From Kalmusia sp. IMI 367209 (taxonomy: Eukaryota > Ascomycota > Dothideomycetes > Pleosporales > Didymosphaeriaceae): a stretch of DNA of 64,000 nt. Positions within the stretch are counted from its first letter, which is position 1, and each line of letters starts with the position of its first letter. Of the stretch, positions 1 to 12,031 are shown in pieces. The DNA is taken from the NCBI GenBank assembly GCA_027946365.1, contig JAPEUQ010000008.1, forward strand, positions 1,798,001 through 1,862,000, in the 5' to 3' direction. The notes beneath the pieces were generated by a model. The model was not told where the DNA came from. It did no database searches and saw only the letters and a program-made list of their open reading frames with translations. The position numbers were made by a program, and so were the translations under genes.

Positions 1-962
1 GTGCTGATTTGTGCTAAGCCGGCTTTGGAATTTGCACTATCCGTTTCAACAGGCAGTCTCGTACCGACTACGAAGGGATCTTCGAAGGGATGTCCTTGGA
101 AGAAGTAAGGTTCCCGGGGGGACGATAAAATCAGCATCGCATTGGCCTGTGAAGCTGTATGATGGTGGCGTTGTGGTGCTATCTGCGATCCCTGCTGCCG
201 TAAAGGGACAACTCTAGAGAAAAGGCCGGGAGCGGGTTTTTCCAGCAGTATTGCGTCATCTCGAAAAGGATCCTCGAATGATAGTCCTTGAAAGAAGTCA
301 CGGCTTCGAGAAAGACATGATGCCGCCGCGTACCACCTCGTATCAACGGTGTTACTGTCCAAGGTGCTTGCACGCGGGACAGTGTAGTTCTGGCGACGCA
401 ATCCGATCCGCTTCTCTTGGTGCAGCATAGGCGACAGCTCGTTGAATTCCATCTGGCCAATATCGACAAGGTGCTTTAGCGACGGGGTTGTCACGCTCCG
501 GCTGATCATGGTGCCTTGCCGATTGCGCCCGTCATGCTGCTGGCGGAGCGTCGTATCAATCCATAAACCGTACCCATTCGCGGGACGGTGGGTCGCCTGG
601 TTGCCAAACCTATCGAATATGTCGTCTATCTCGTGCGAGTCGAGGCTATTCCCATCAGTATAGAACGGGTTTTCTTGAGGCGCTATTTGCTTATCACGAG
701 CTTCCTGCGCTTTCTGGCGCCGGTTAGATAGCTCGAGGTCCGCTTGCGCAGCAGCATAAAAATCGAGACCCTGTAGCTTCTTCTCGCGCCGCTTCTGCCT
801 TCTAGACAAGCCGTGCTGCATGTCCTGCTTCGTCTCGTTACGGTGGGCACTGGCCTGAGCACCACTAAAAACACGGCTTGAGCGGTTGGATGTATCGGAG
901 AGTGATACATATGCGAAGGAGCGAGCAGGAGGTGAGCCTGGTGAGGAGGTATTGTCCCCCAT
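1..962 (-). CDS. Unrecognised protein, 5' part, runs off the left edge
   Basis: Reading leftwards from an ATG at 962-960 (context CAACATGGGG) the frame stays open for 320 codons to the window edge with no stop, far longer than expected by chance in mid-GC DNA. The N-terminus is Ser/Pro-rich (MGDNTSSPGSPPARSF), followed by a basic, Gln/Arg/Lys-rich, probably coiled-coil stretch at about residues 50-95 (SRRQKRREKKLQ). An 11-residue motif, FFQG-x2-FEDPF, occurs twice, at about residues 223-233 and 287-297. I see no signal peptide, membrane segment or known domain, so no function is assigned. Its 3' end is outside the window and introns further left cannot be excluded. It lies on the same strand as AIM22, about 2.5 kb away. 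Confidence 0.6.
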   Translation of the reverse strand, partial: MGDNTSSPGSPPARSFAYVSLSDTSNRSSRVFSGAQASAHRNETKQDMQHGLSRRQKRREKKLQGLDFYAAAQADLELSNRRQKAQEARDKQIAPQENPFYTDGNSLDSHEIDDIFDRFGNQATHRPANGYGLWIDTTLRQQHDGRNRQGTMISRSVTTPSLKHLVDIGQMEFNELSPMLHQEKRIGLRRQNYTVPRASTLDSNTVDTRWYAAASCLSRSRDFFQGLSFEDPFRDDAILLEKPAPGLFSRVVPLRQQGSQIAPQRHHHTASQANAMLILSSPREPYFFQGHPFEDPFVVGTRLPVETDSANSKAGLAQIS

Positions 963-3479
963 GTTGACTGAAGTTGAGGTTGACTTACAACCGGGGATTT
1001 GTGGTGAGTGTAGAAGCGAAGTGGGCGTAACCTTATGTGCATTCTTGTTTTCACCAAGACACCGCACGCCCATCCTGGTTGTCCCCCTCGCTAGACCTGA
1101 ATTGCAGACGAACAAAACTGCTGCTATCTATTGACCAACCCCAGAACGATCTACCGACCGCCCACCTCTTACTCTCGCTTAATTACATGTGCAGCAAAGC
1201 TTCGCACTGATGAAGATAGAGGCGCACGCCTGACACGGTACGGAAAGTCAGGGTGCTTCCCTACCCACTAGCAACAGCTAGCTTCAAAGACGGAGCACCA
1301 AGATACTCCAAATGGTTCGTCCTATCAAGAGGGGACGGCACGCCCGCCGGCGACATGGAGGCTCGCTGTAGATTGCCCAACCGAAGGTATGCTAATTGTC
1401 TGCTAACATTAATGAGGCACCCAAGTGCTTCGTGAAGGCCAGCTCCTCCCTATACAGAGCACGTATCGGCCATTGAGCCTTGGAGTGCTCTCTTTTCTTG
1501 TCACCAGTATATGAACGTCGCGCCTTTGTACACAGAAAGTTAGCAAGAAACTGTCGGCTGCAGGGCAAGATCACTTTGACGCGTACATCCTCTGACTCCT
1601 CTGCCGGTGGAGAAACGAAGTATACCGCAAACTTTCGCATACCCGCAGTCCGGAAAGTGACAACTCCAAGGCGCACAGCATTCAGCGTCGAGCGATCCAA
1701 AGTACAGACAGGGGCGCGCTGGACGAGAACTGCTAAAATCGTCACCTTGACTTCAGCAGGAGCGGCCACATCGCTGGCCCCGTCCATACGATTGCGAGCA
1801 TCTGTATGGATCAACAACGGCTAGTCGACAGCGTGCGTCCGGAGACATCTGAGGACGACCCATCCACAGCGGATATCTCTACTGATCCCAGTGCTGGCAT
1901 CGACTAACCGACAACACGTCCGATATCCAAAGAAGGGAACATTGTGTTGAGATGTGTGTGTGAAGGCAGAGGCGCGAGAGGTGGTGCCAGATGCATACTT
2001 CATTTGTGAACATCGAAAACCCTACACTAGACTGCCCTAGCTGCAGGCGATTCAGGTTGCGTAACGCGCATCCTTGTCCCGTTTCTTTCTTTGTCAACAT
2101 CTGCAAAACTTCTAGATGGACATTGCTAGAGGCTCCATTTATAATCGTGATTGGACCTATCATCGGGTGCACAGTTCTCGACATGCCAATCGCTACCCTG
2201 AAAGCGACACGCGCTGTGGCCATGGGCGCTAACTTGTGATCGGCTCATTTTATTGACACAAAGTTGGATTATTGCGCAGCGCACGCGATGTGGTGATAGA
2301 CGCGAGCTTGAGTCCCACTCACATTAGTGTCATAGGTCCGGAGAACGCGGCACCCCCGTGCGTCCCTTGAGCTCCAGAATCCGAGTTTGGATACCTCCGA
2401 CCCTCTTCAGATTCAAGAGATGATCGGATGAACGCCTTGAATTGCTAAAGATGTCGACTGAGCACTCACAACACTCTAGGATTTTTAGCCGCATTCTGAA
2501 AGCTTACGACACCACGGAAGAGCTTCGAAAACCGGGAGAGCATAGACTAGCGGCTCAAGACATTTCCGGCATGTCTCCTATCGGCATGAAGCGTGAACCC
2601 CAGCAACTAAACATTGGCGCCACTGAACTTCAAAGACTTGAGCTGATAGATATCGAAATCGTCATTCGAAGAAACCTTTGCGAGACGAAGTGCGAGCAAG
2701 GTCAGATTACTCTATAGAGGCGATATTTCATCGCTCTCCGATCTTGAACTTCGCGCGACCACGATATTCTGGACTAGCCCAATACCCCTATGCCTATGGA
2801 GTTAAGGTCTTTTGTCCTCAACGGAAATCGGCGCATTGGACACCAGTCCTCGCGGCTAGGGGAGAGAATCACGATCAGTCACATAGCGACACGTATTTGG
2901 AGTGAACCTAGATTACAGACAATGTGGATTTGAAAAGATCAAACCTTGGTTGGTTGGATCGTACGAGGGTCGGATGGAACAATGATCCAGCCCAAACCTT
3001 CGAAGGCAATTCTAGGACGAAGATGGCCTTTCCTCGCACCTGTTCACATCGTCTGAAAAAAGGACCTCAGGATTCCGGTTTTGTTCTGGACGAACCTTGG
3101 AAAAACAACGGAGTAGCACGGAATTCTTCCCATCAATGATCACTCCAAATGACGTAGGTACCTGCCGACTCTTTCTCGGCCAGCAAAGGTGGGTCAAAGA
3201 TCAGTGCGGTGATTACTTCAAGGACGAAAAAGCCGCGATTCCTCTTTTAGTCTGCAATGACTGTATCTTTTATATGCGGACACAGCAAATCGTGCTACAG
3301 GCATGCGTAGAGAAACGCTTTCGTCCAGGATCCTGACGAACATGGTAATGTGACGAGGGCCTTGATTGCAATTGATCAATCTGAGGTGTTCTCTCAGACC
3401 AGGCTCTCTGCATGACTTTTACCGTCCTTCAAGAACAATGCCAGATCAATGTCTCTTTCTGCGACTTCCCACGAAACTT
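963..3479. other. Intergenic stretch, no convincing gene
   Basis: About 2.5 kb between the left-edge gene and AIM22. Open frames reach 141 codons (1392-1817, minus) but overlap others of similar length on the opposite strand and show no motif, signal peptide or plausible splice partner. An 88-codon frame from ATG 2451 (plus) is equally featureless. I see no repeat or transposon. Confidence 0.5.
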
Positions 3480-4790
3480 TTAAGTTTTCTGAGACTGTGG
3501 CAGTGGGAGGAAATTCTCTAGGCGGTCGGCAAGGATCGCATAATCGTTGTGCCAAGGCTCAATGCGGCTTTGCAAGAACTGACTCCAGTCTCCAATGTCT
3601 TGCAAATTTTGTCCAACTAATGCCACCTGTAGCTCCTCAAGTACAGGTCCTAAAACATGGGCCTCTTTAGCTTCGATTGTCTGGATGATGCCGCGGTGTA
3701 CGTTGATCTCGATCTCGCTGCCGGTGGACGTTTGTACGACAAGATTGAATTGCGGCGTCTGCGACCACATCCAGTCATCGGTCTATGAATGTCAGCACGC
3801 CTTCTTTGACATGGTCAGTGTACGAACCTTCAGTTCATCGTAGCCCTTCTTAATCTCAGGGATCTTCAGATGTTCCTCGCCCACGATCTTCACGCCCGGC
3901 GACTGTCCCTGATCAGCATACATTACCGCGAATTCGTCTTGAAGGCGCTCCTGGAAAATCTCAACGTCCAAGCCAATGTTGCCGACCGGTGAGCTGACAC
4001 TCTCGACCCCCTTCGCCTGTATATATTTTCGAGCAGGTGAGTGCAGATATTGCGGGATGATGTGTAGATTTGGGGACGCGAGGAGCGTCGTCGCGTGGTG
4101 CAAAGCTCGCGCCCGTGTCAGCTTGTATGCAGAGCCTGACACCTTCAGTGGCCTGGGACTTCCTTTATCAACCGTGTACGCCGTCCGATGGGCGTCCTGT
4201 GGATCGACTACACGCCTTTCGTGGCCTTGGTCGAGCACAATGTCATGCCGTTCGTTGACTCGAGCGCGCTCGACGCCAATCTTGCGGAGCGCACGAACGA
4301 CCATCTCAGCGTGTTTGTCCCTTGTGAATTCGCTGCGTGGACATGTAATGCTCCAATTGACATTACCCTCGTCGTGGAAGACGGCGCCGCCACCAGAACG
4401 CCTGCGGACAAGCTCGACATCACCGATAGCGGGTGGTTCAGTATCTTTGGCTGCCGTGCCCTGGCACGTCCCTGCTTGTAGTATGCCCAAATTGACCTCG
4501 GACCACGGGTTCTGATTCCTGCCGATGACGACGCAGGGGCGGTTTGTGTAGAGGAAAAGCACCGTCGAGTCCGGCGGAGAGGCGCGCAGGATGTAGTCCT
4601 CGATGGACAGATTGACGAAGGGGTCTCTACTACGAGAAAGGTAGCTCTGCACCCGGTTCGCGGGATTGGCGAGTGTCTCCGCGAATGACGAGTAAGCACG
4701 GCGTGCGATCGACATGCCGGCTGTGTATGCAATCTTTGCCGAGCAAGTCGGTTGAGTGGTCAGGTGCAACAGCCCTCGCGATGGAGCCAT
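3480..4790 (-). CDS. AIM22: Mitochondrial lipoate-protein ligase A family (Aim22-like)
   Basis: This enzyme family transfers lipoate to the E2 and H proteins of mitochondrial dehydrogenase and glycine-cleavage complexes. The family signature [14 protein letters not shown] is at about residues 129-142 and the ligase motif [11 protein letters not shown] at about 216-226. Exon 1 is 4790-3828 and exon 2 is 3782-3480. The 45-nt intron (3827-3783; GTTCGT donor, CTGAC branch point, ATAG end) joins ELK to [13 protein letters not shown], matching the family's C-terminal W...QTPxF region. The product is 421 aa. I chose the ATG at 4790 because the following residues ([10 protein letters not shown]... 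with Arg and Ser, few acids) look like a mitochondrial presequence; in-frame ATGs at 4862 and 4940 would lengthen it. The family call is secure; the exact start is not. Confidence 0.88.
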
Positions 4791-7700
4791 GAGGTCGTTC
4801 GCGTGAGTTGCGGTTGGTTTGATCTGTAGGAGGTACCTGGAGATCCAAATCATGGGGGTCATAGCTCCCCGATTTTTTCGGCATAGCGGGGGCGCCAAAC
4901 CTCGCAACGTCAAGCGCCGCCCGCGATGACCGTCCTGCATCCCAGCGAGCCATGCTAATGCTTGGCTGGTATGCGGCCGTGGGTGGTATTAGGATGATGG
5001 GCGAGAAAGATTAGCGAAGTAGAAGGAACGGCGCCGAACGTGCGGTCCCCTAGTGACATCCAAATCCATAGGGACAACCGACCCAGCCGATATACCAACT
5101 CTCTAAATCACAGTTATCACAATGTAAAAGAGCCGGATTTTCATGGAGTAGAGGAGAGAATCCCCTGTTACCGTTCTTATGCGACGAAGCCTCCGCTCAG
5201 GGAACTGTCTATCGCGAGTAGACAATTTTCCATCGCTTCCTGTCTCCTTTAAGATTTACGAGAGCGTGCTCTTGTCTCAAGAGATCACAGAGGGTATGCT
5301 GATACTTGTAACACTCCTATCATTCTAGATATCAAACTGGGTCAGTATACTTGGAGAACGTCTATCCATTACTAATTGTGCTAACTCAGGACAAGGGTAT
5401 GTGGATCAAATCCGCAAAGGCGCACTCGTCCCATCCGATCTCGACGTTTCGGACTCAAGATTAAGATCGGACTCATTCGTCATCCTTCCCTAGGCTCAGG
5501 CACTATGCTATGCATTGAAATAGTCCTGCTACGAATCTGCTTAGTCAACGGTCGAGGTTTTCTCAGCAACATTTCAGTTTGTGAGCAGGCCATCAGACAA
5601 AAAGGCTATAGCCATTAACGGTCAAGCCTTTATGGCCTCTTGTGTCTTTGCAGCGGCGAGCTCAAGGCTTTCTGGCGCCGATTGCTGAATGAAGGGATCC
5701 CGACCTCTAACGCAGAAGCACTTGGGCTTCTGGCTGTACAGAATAGCTCTAGGAATGGCTGTTACGAGTGCTTCATGGCATGCTTGAGTTTAAGCAGTGG
5801 TTCTCGCTGCCTGTTCAAAACCCTTGTTGATAGGTAAGCTCTGCCTGCTACAGTAATGGACTTTTTTAAAATCGGCCTGTTCTTGCCCATCTCGCAAGAA
5901 CGCCCGCCGCACCGACCGCCTAGCAACAGCTCATCAACAGGCTCTTTTGACCTTCGTCACCTAGCACACCCCGAGCATGAGCACACGTCCCTCCCGCGAC
6001 CATGCAACCAAAACACCAGAATCCAATAAAGGATGGGTATTATCTACCTCCACTCTATATAAGCCCCGAATCGAAAGTCTATGTCATCAAAATAAGATCT
6101 TCACGGTCAATGGCTCAGTTGATTACCACCGTTCCTCAATATCGCCCTTCCGCCAAATTTGATATCAATACGCTAATGGTTCGAATCCAGGGTCCTTCAC
6201 CGGATACTAACGTTCTAGGCAGCCTCCCCCTCCCTGCGAGCAATTGCCGAGCGACTGCTAACAAATGTGTAGCAGGACTTACCTCATCCCCGAACCGAGC
6301 AAAACCAGGCAGCTAACAGACATAGTAAGTAAAAACGTTCCAAGCACTAATACGAGACAGGAACGGAGAGAATCAACTGAGCCCTTCTTTTTTGGCAGAT
6401 TTTCACACCTACATGTTTCTATTCTTGATTTGGTTGGGCTTTCTACTATAAAGTAACTATAAGGGAGAAACGAGACTGATAGAGTAGTTGATTCTGTCCT
6501 ATTGCCATATGTACTATCGAGAGGTGTTAATATACTCTGGGGCGACATGCAGCCAATTCCAAGGACCTACTTTTTCCCTTATTAATCGAACAGTCTTGCG
6601 AAAGAACTGCATCGAGAGCATCGAGGGCAGAATCCGTTACAGTAACTGGCTAAGTAGAATTCAACTCATATAAGATGCGTCATTCACAACGACGGCTTAC
6701 TTAACTCGGAGGCAGGGAGGCCCAGATGTTTAAACACGGCGGCAGCCAAATATGATTAGTATAGGTGCCTGGTATAAGTAAGGGCCTCTGCACTTGGTCA
6801 GCGAATGGGTGTACACTAGCGAACGCGCTAATAAGTGGCTCTCTCAGCTTCGCGGTGCTTGTCTTCTACTAATTAGCGTTTGCGTCGCCCCATGGTTGCG
6901 CAGATTTCTCGAGTCTATTCGAGGAAGATGTAGTATATACTAGAGCTCCTTTGATATATAAATCACGCCAATTGGCCGTCCAAGAACTGGGTAACACACA
7001 TTCCAAATCAATGTCTAAACCAAGCATAATAAGACTCCATATGTGTTGAGGACTATCGGCTTTCGTCAAGTTTCTGCTCGAGGCCGGGTTCTTAACGTGG
7101 ACACTGCTAATTTGCGTTACTCTTGACTGAATCCCGTGTAGGCTAGGACGATTTGAAAGCCCTTCTAAGACTCATAAATCATTTCAGATTGTAGCACCAC
7201 ACTAAGATATTCAATAGTTAGGCAATTCAAGTAACTGCCTTTACGCTTTAGGTATCATAGGACGGATTACATGTTGTACTGTATAGCAACCGCATTAGAT
7301 GAAAGCTCTAGTGTTATGCCGAAGCCAAAATGAACTTAGTGTACACAATACACAAGAATTGTGTACCAATCAATATCCACAATTAACTGTGTATTTTCCA
7401 TTTCCGCGCACCAACAGCAGCAAAAGCGGACGCGAGCTAGGTGCTTGGCGTAAGTCATAAAATGTTCCAAACAAATAGAATACTAACCATATCAGCGTGG
7501 GTGAAGTTTTTACATTGGACATAGTTAGCGTTCTCATTCTATAGATTGGATTCCTTCGAGACATTCAAATAAGCTTTTCGGGCCGCTGGTGTGACACCGG
7601 AAGATGTACCGGACATGACTCGGTTCCCCACATTCCGTTATTTGGAGTGGGCTGGATGACAGCACCATTCCGGAACACGAAATATTTGAATTGACCAACA

Positions 7701-7850
7701 ACATATAAATATACCACAGACAACCTGGGCATGAATGCTAAGTCGATCTAGGGCAAAGAATGACCCTCTGTTGGCCCCGAAATTCAAGGTCCTACGTTTG
7801 CAGAGTGAAGGTCTTCAATACACACGTATAACCATTTTTTGGTTCTCGCT
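4791..7850. other. Gene-poor 3 kb stretch, relatively AT-rich
   Basis: No frame here looks like a gene: all open frames are about 100 codons or less, have no domain and do not splice into one another. From about 5.9 kb on the DNA is visibly AT-rich and stop-rich in all frames, the texture of decayed or RIP-mutated fungal sequence. I could not recognise any remaining transposon or gene fragment. Confidence 0.5.
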
Positions 7851-9354
7851 ATGGCTGCAACGAATGGGAACACACCACATAACGGTGCTTCGATGTCACC
7901 CCTCCCCATCGTGGTAGCGGGTGGTGGCTGTGTAGGCCTCTTCCTAGCCCTCCTTCTCGCTCAATCGAGCATACCAAATCGCGTAATTGTAAAAAGTCTC
8001 CTACTCCATTTTAATACTCATGACTAATCGTTAGCACTCAGATCATCGAGCCCGAAAGTCCTGATCCTGCATCTACCCGCGCAATGGCCCACCAGCCCTT
8101 AATCTTTCCACTCTTTGCACGCGCAGGTCTCATGTCGGAGCTTTCTCGCCAGGGCAGCTTCTCATCTGGTCTCTGTTTTCGGACAAGTGCTGAGAAAGGT
8201 TCGAGGTTAATCGCTGGTAAACAGTTCAAAGAAGGGGAAAAGGCGCAATTGTTACTTCCACAGGGTAAATTCCAAGAAATTCTAATGAAGAAGATGGAGG
8301 AAACTGGGAAGTCGGAAGTACGCTTGGGCTCGCGTGTTGTGGCACTTCACGAGAGAGGACATAGAGTAGAAGTCCGCGTTGAAAATAAGGAGGGCGAGGA
8401 AGAGAGTATTGAAGCAGAGTATCTGATCGGCGCCGATGGAGCGAAATCGTCTGTGCGAAGAGCTTTGGGTCTAGCACTTGACGGAGAAACGTTACCCAAC
8501 CAGCTCGTTGCGACCGACATCGTTTACGACTTTCACGCACATGGCTTCTTCGACGCAAATTTCATCATAGACCCCGAGAATTACGGACTCATCGGACGGA
8601 TAAATGACAACGGATTATGGAGGGTGAGCTACGGCGTACCGAATGAAATGCCGGAAGAGGAGGTACGAAATGGGGCAGAAGACAAAATAAGAAAGATGCT
8701 ACCCGATGGTGGCAAGGGTGGATTTGACGTGAAGAGAATTGCACCTTACAAGGCACAGCAGCTATGCGTGGAGAAATTTTGGACGGGCAGAGTAGGACTG
8801 TGTGGGGATGCCGCACATTGTAAGTAGCCCTTGGAACAAAAGTCGTCACAAACTAGAAACAAGCTCATAATTATTATAGTAACCAGTACGTGAGTACGAG
8901 GAGGAATTCTTGATGTGTGCAGCGCTTGAACGATCCTTGAATTAAGTGCCTACTCTTAGCCATTTTCTCCCCCCTTCCTGCCTAACTTCTTTGTAAGGGC
9001 GAGTAATAACTTGTACAATCACGTTTAGATCCGTACGCCGGCCTTGGCCTCGCCTCTGGCATCGCAGATGCCTCTTCCATCGCCGAAGTTATAATTCGCG
9101 TGCTAACGAAGCAATCATCCGACCCTGCTAAACTTTTCACTTCCTGGTCTGATGCGAGACGGCAGAAGTTCTTGACCGTGATCGACAAGCCTTCGCGCAT
9201 GGCATATGCACGGGTAAAGAACAAAGTCGACACGGAACAAGAGATAGATGCGCTACTTGCAAGAGATCTATTGGTAAGGACATTAAAGAAAGGAATGCCA
9301 GCTATTCCCCCGAACCTCGAGACGAAGGTAGATGAGTTGGACGGCTGGAGTTAA
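7851..9354 (+). CDS. FAD-dependent aromatic-ring-hydroxylase-type monooxygenase
   Basis: Flavoprotein monooxygenase of the PHBH (FAD_binding_3) superfamily, which hydroxylates small organic, often aromatic, substrates using NAD(P)H and O2; the substrate is unknown. The N-terminal dinucleotide fold VVAGGGCVGLFLALLLA is at about residues 21-37, the second FAD motif LIGADGAKSSVRRALG lies mid-protein, and the third motif GDAAHLTNPYAGLGL is produced only by splicing. Exons are 7851-7988, 8042-8819, 8880-8885 and 9029-9354, giving 415 aa in frame. Exon 3 is just 6 nt (TAACCA) between a TATAG acceptor and a GTACGT donor. The start ATG at 7851 follows the sequence CTCGCT. I see no targeting signal. 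It has no neighbour in an obvious pathway; the DUF3176 relic is downstream. The family is secure; the micro-exon is inferred. Confidence 0.85.
8880..8885 (+). other. 6-nt micro-exon of the FAD monooxygenase
   Basis: TAACCA sits between a 60-nt intron (8820-8879) and a 143-nt intron (8886-9028). Joining exon 2 directly to 9029 keeps the frame but gives AHYPYAGL; including the six bases gives AHLTNPYAGL, the form expected for the third FAD motif of the family. Both of its splice sites are good. Confidence 0.75.
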
Positions 9355-9877
9355 TCATGTTGATCGCTTCATACCGATAAACGAGATTTACAGTTCGTTG
9401 TATTTTGGACAAGATTTGATAGACAAAGCTTGAGCAATGCTTCTCTAAGAAAAATGCTTTAGTAATCATGTATAGAAAACTACATTGGCCAATTCTGCCC
9501 CAAATCGGAACTGCATATCTCGCACGACATAGCCGCCAGATGTAAACGTTAGGTTACAGCTGACTTGAACATATCAACCCAAGAAAAGTTTGAATTCAAG
9601 AGCGGCAAACGGTGGGCAATATATTCTTCGCCCCTTCGATGATTTGTGTCTTATGTTTTTTCCATCCCAAAAGGGGCGCGCCTTTACACATTCTCTTCCA
9701 ACACTGTCCTAAGAATTGGAAAATTGCAAGTTGCTCCGAAGAGCTAGAACACCTCCGTAGCTCGCTTGATCGTCGCCAATTGACAAATTCGGACCCGATT
9801 CAATACGCACCCAAACAACGCGACTCGAGATCCAATATTCTAAGAGAAGCCGCGCTACATTCACGCACAAATTCAAA
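9355..9877. other. Intergenic, nothing recognised
   Basis: The 3' flank of the monooxygenase. It holds one featureless 89-codon frame and no other signal. Confidence 0.5.
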
Positions 9878-10990
9878 ATGAGACATGTATCCTGGAAGCT
9901 TGAAGTTCTTAGCTGGATCAGTAGCCTCTGTTTTAACATCGTGATCGTCGTTGTATTGATAGTTTTCAACGGCCGCCCGCTCCCCGATATGCGTTTCGAA
10001 ATCACGACGATTACAAGGTAATTGGCGACATCTACCGAGATTTAAATGATCGTATCTGTGAACTCTGTAGTTGAGCAGCTTGAATGGCCTAAAGTTCCCG
10101 ATAAAGCACCTATGGACAATTTTCGTAGATACGACGAAGCAAGCCGAGGGCCTTAGGGAAGCGGTTCGCTGCTTGCGCGTTACAATGGAGGGTAATTCAT
10201 TGCTGATCGTTTAAAATTTAGAGTAAGTTCTTGCAAATGAAGAGCATATGTCGTCGAAGCTGATTCATTAGTAAGATTGCCGCCTCACTTGGCGCTCTTG
10301 TAACGATACTCGCGCTCGGCATAAGCATATTTTTTCGGCAGGCCTTATAGATTATGATAATACCATTTATACATCAGTTTAAGATGCCGCGACTCCCGTT
10401 ACCCAATCTATGGACGGCTCAGATACCGCTGCAAGTGGACAGATCGGCGGCGACATGACCATGGGGGGCGTCCACCTAACGTTAGCATTGGCTCAATATT
10501 CTGCACTAAATAGCGCTCCTAATACGAAGCCTATCGCCACAGCGCATTGCTGCGGCGGTAAGTTCGTGTGGTCCGTCTCAAACAATGGGCGTTTGCAGTA
10601 CGTGCGATGATCTCATCTCCGAATTGAAGTCAACCAAGGTATCCATCTTCGCCAACAAAGGGAAACTTAAATACTATACCAATTATTGCCTTCTTTCGAA
10701 TGTATTTGGTGTTACAGGTACCCAACCTAATGATGTATCGGGCTCCTTTACAGCCCGACAACGCAATGCGGAACATCACCACAAATTGGTCGCCGGTGTA
10801 TAAACTAACTCTAACTGCGCCTGAGGAAACCTGTATGACAAATGAGTCATGCAGTAGCATATACCGGAAGTATAATTCCTTCACTGGCAATAGCTCACAG
10901 CTGCTCAGCATATTTGCGGTTGAGGCAGCCCCCAGTACTGCACCAGTACACAAGGATGTGACCTATACACTGGTATGTATGCGGCTCAGG
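9878..10990 (+). pseudogene. Decayed DUF3176-family membrane protein gene
   Basis: Collinear fragments in changing frames resemble the fungal DUF3176 family (multi-pass membrane proteins of unknown function). Fragment 1 starts at ATG 9878: WKLEVLSWISS, a hydrophobic segment, then VFNGRPLPD. Fragment 2 (from 10046) has VVEQLEWPK then FRRYDEASRGP, followed by TAG at 10154 where the family has Trp. Fragment 3 (10273-10350) has ASLGALVTILALGI, then FFRQAL and a TAG. Fragment 4 (from 10585) has MGVCSTCDDLISELKS, matching the family's GVCSxCxD box. The segment normally lying between PLPD and the QLKW-like box is missing. Both in-frame stops fit transitions (TGG to TAG, CAG to TAG), as RIP would cause. 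The right boundary is vague. DUF3176 is identified from remembered family features. Confidence 0.65.
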
Positions 10991-12031
10991 TACAAGGACT
11001 CGCGTTTTCGTCTACGAGTCATGCAGTCTTTTAATGGTGCTTATAAAAGAAGCGAAGAAGAAAGGTTTGGTGCCGTGGACAAATAACGTGGGAGTATATT
11101 TTATGAGAGCGGTGTCCGCTTCTCTATCTGGCAAAGTTTTCTACCAAGGCTTCTTTTTGAGCGAAAGATTTGAGCGGTTCTGGATTGAAAGTGGACTATT
11201 AGCATGTGAGCTAGCAAAGAGGAGGGTGATGGCTACCACGAAGTTTCTCAATTGTCTTCGCGATTATTTCTCTGTCTCTTTCATCTTTTTCACTTGCGCT
11301 AGAATTTGTTGGTTGGAGGTCAAAGTTTTCTTGTGGAAACTATCGACCATGCCCCCGATCACAGCAGCGAAAGAGTTGGAGTTGCAAGGTATAAGAAAAA
11401 TCTGTATATATGAACGAGATGTGCTCAAAATGTGAGTAGTGAAGCACAGTATAAGAACAAGCCAACAATGATGTATCTCGGGGTTGTTGGATGGTAGATT
11501 GACTCGATTGTTGTCTTGTGGCTCGTTGAGAAGGGCCGTCGTGCCTCATTTGTCAGCTCTCATCTTAACCCAACCGAAGGTCACGATAAATTCCACTGTT
11601 GTAGTTGATTCGAATTACTGATAGCTCTAGCGCGATAGCAAAGGCGGAACACACGGAAGCTAAAAGATGCGTATATGATAGTAATTGTGGATATAATAAG
11701 AGATCTACAGTATTACATGTTTGAGAACCGATCAATGTGCCTTTAGAGCTTCTGAGGCGAGTGAGGAATATAGTTGGAGTGTGATGGATAGATGCGTCAA
11801 GGTTGCAGGTGGTGACTCGGAGTGAGGGCGAAGGGATTCGGTCATTGGTGTGGCTAGTGCAAGGTGGCTCTTTGGCGCCACAATTGCCGAACCGCTGTTA
11901 TGGACACGATGTGCCAAGTCGAAACATCGACAACACCGGAACGCAATCGCCTCACCCTTTGGTCTCTCCGATGCTCTCGCTCTCGAGCTTAAGCTTTACA
12001 CTCGCTTGCCGATAGCTGTGCGCCCTCAACC
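10991..12031. other. Intergenic, upstream of RUD3
   Basis: No convincing gene. A 133-codon frame from 11034 could be the far end of the DUF3176 relic but shows no clear family match. The last 300 bp, rich in short pyrimidine tracts and CTCGC-type sequence, probably contain the RUD3 promoter. Confidence 0.45.

Noticed and set aside
1392..1817. 141-codon minus frame between the first two genes
   Set aside because: An almost co-extensive plus frame exists and neither shows any motif.
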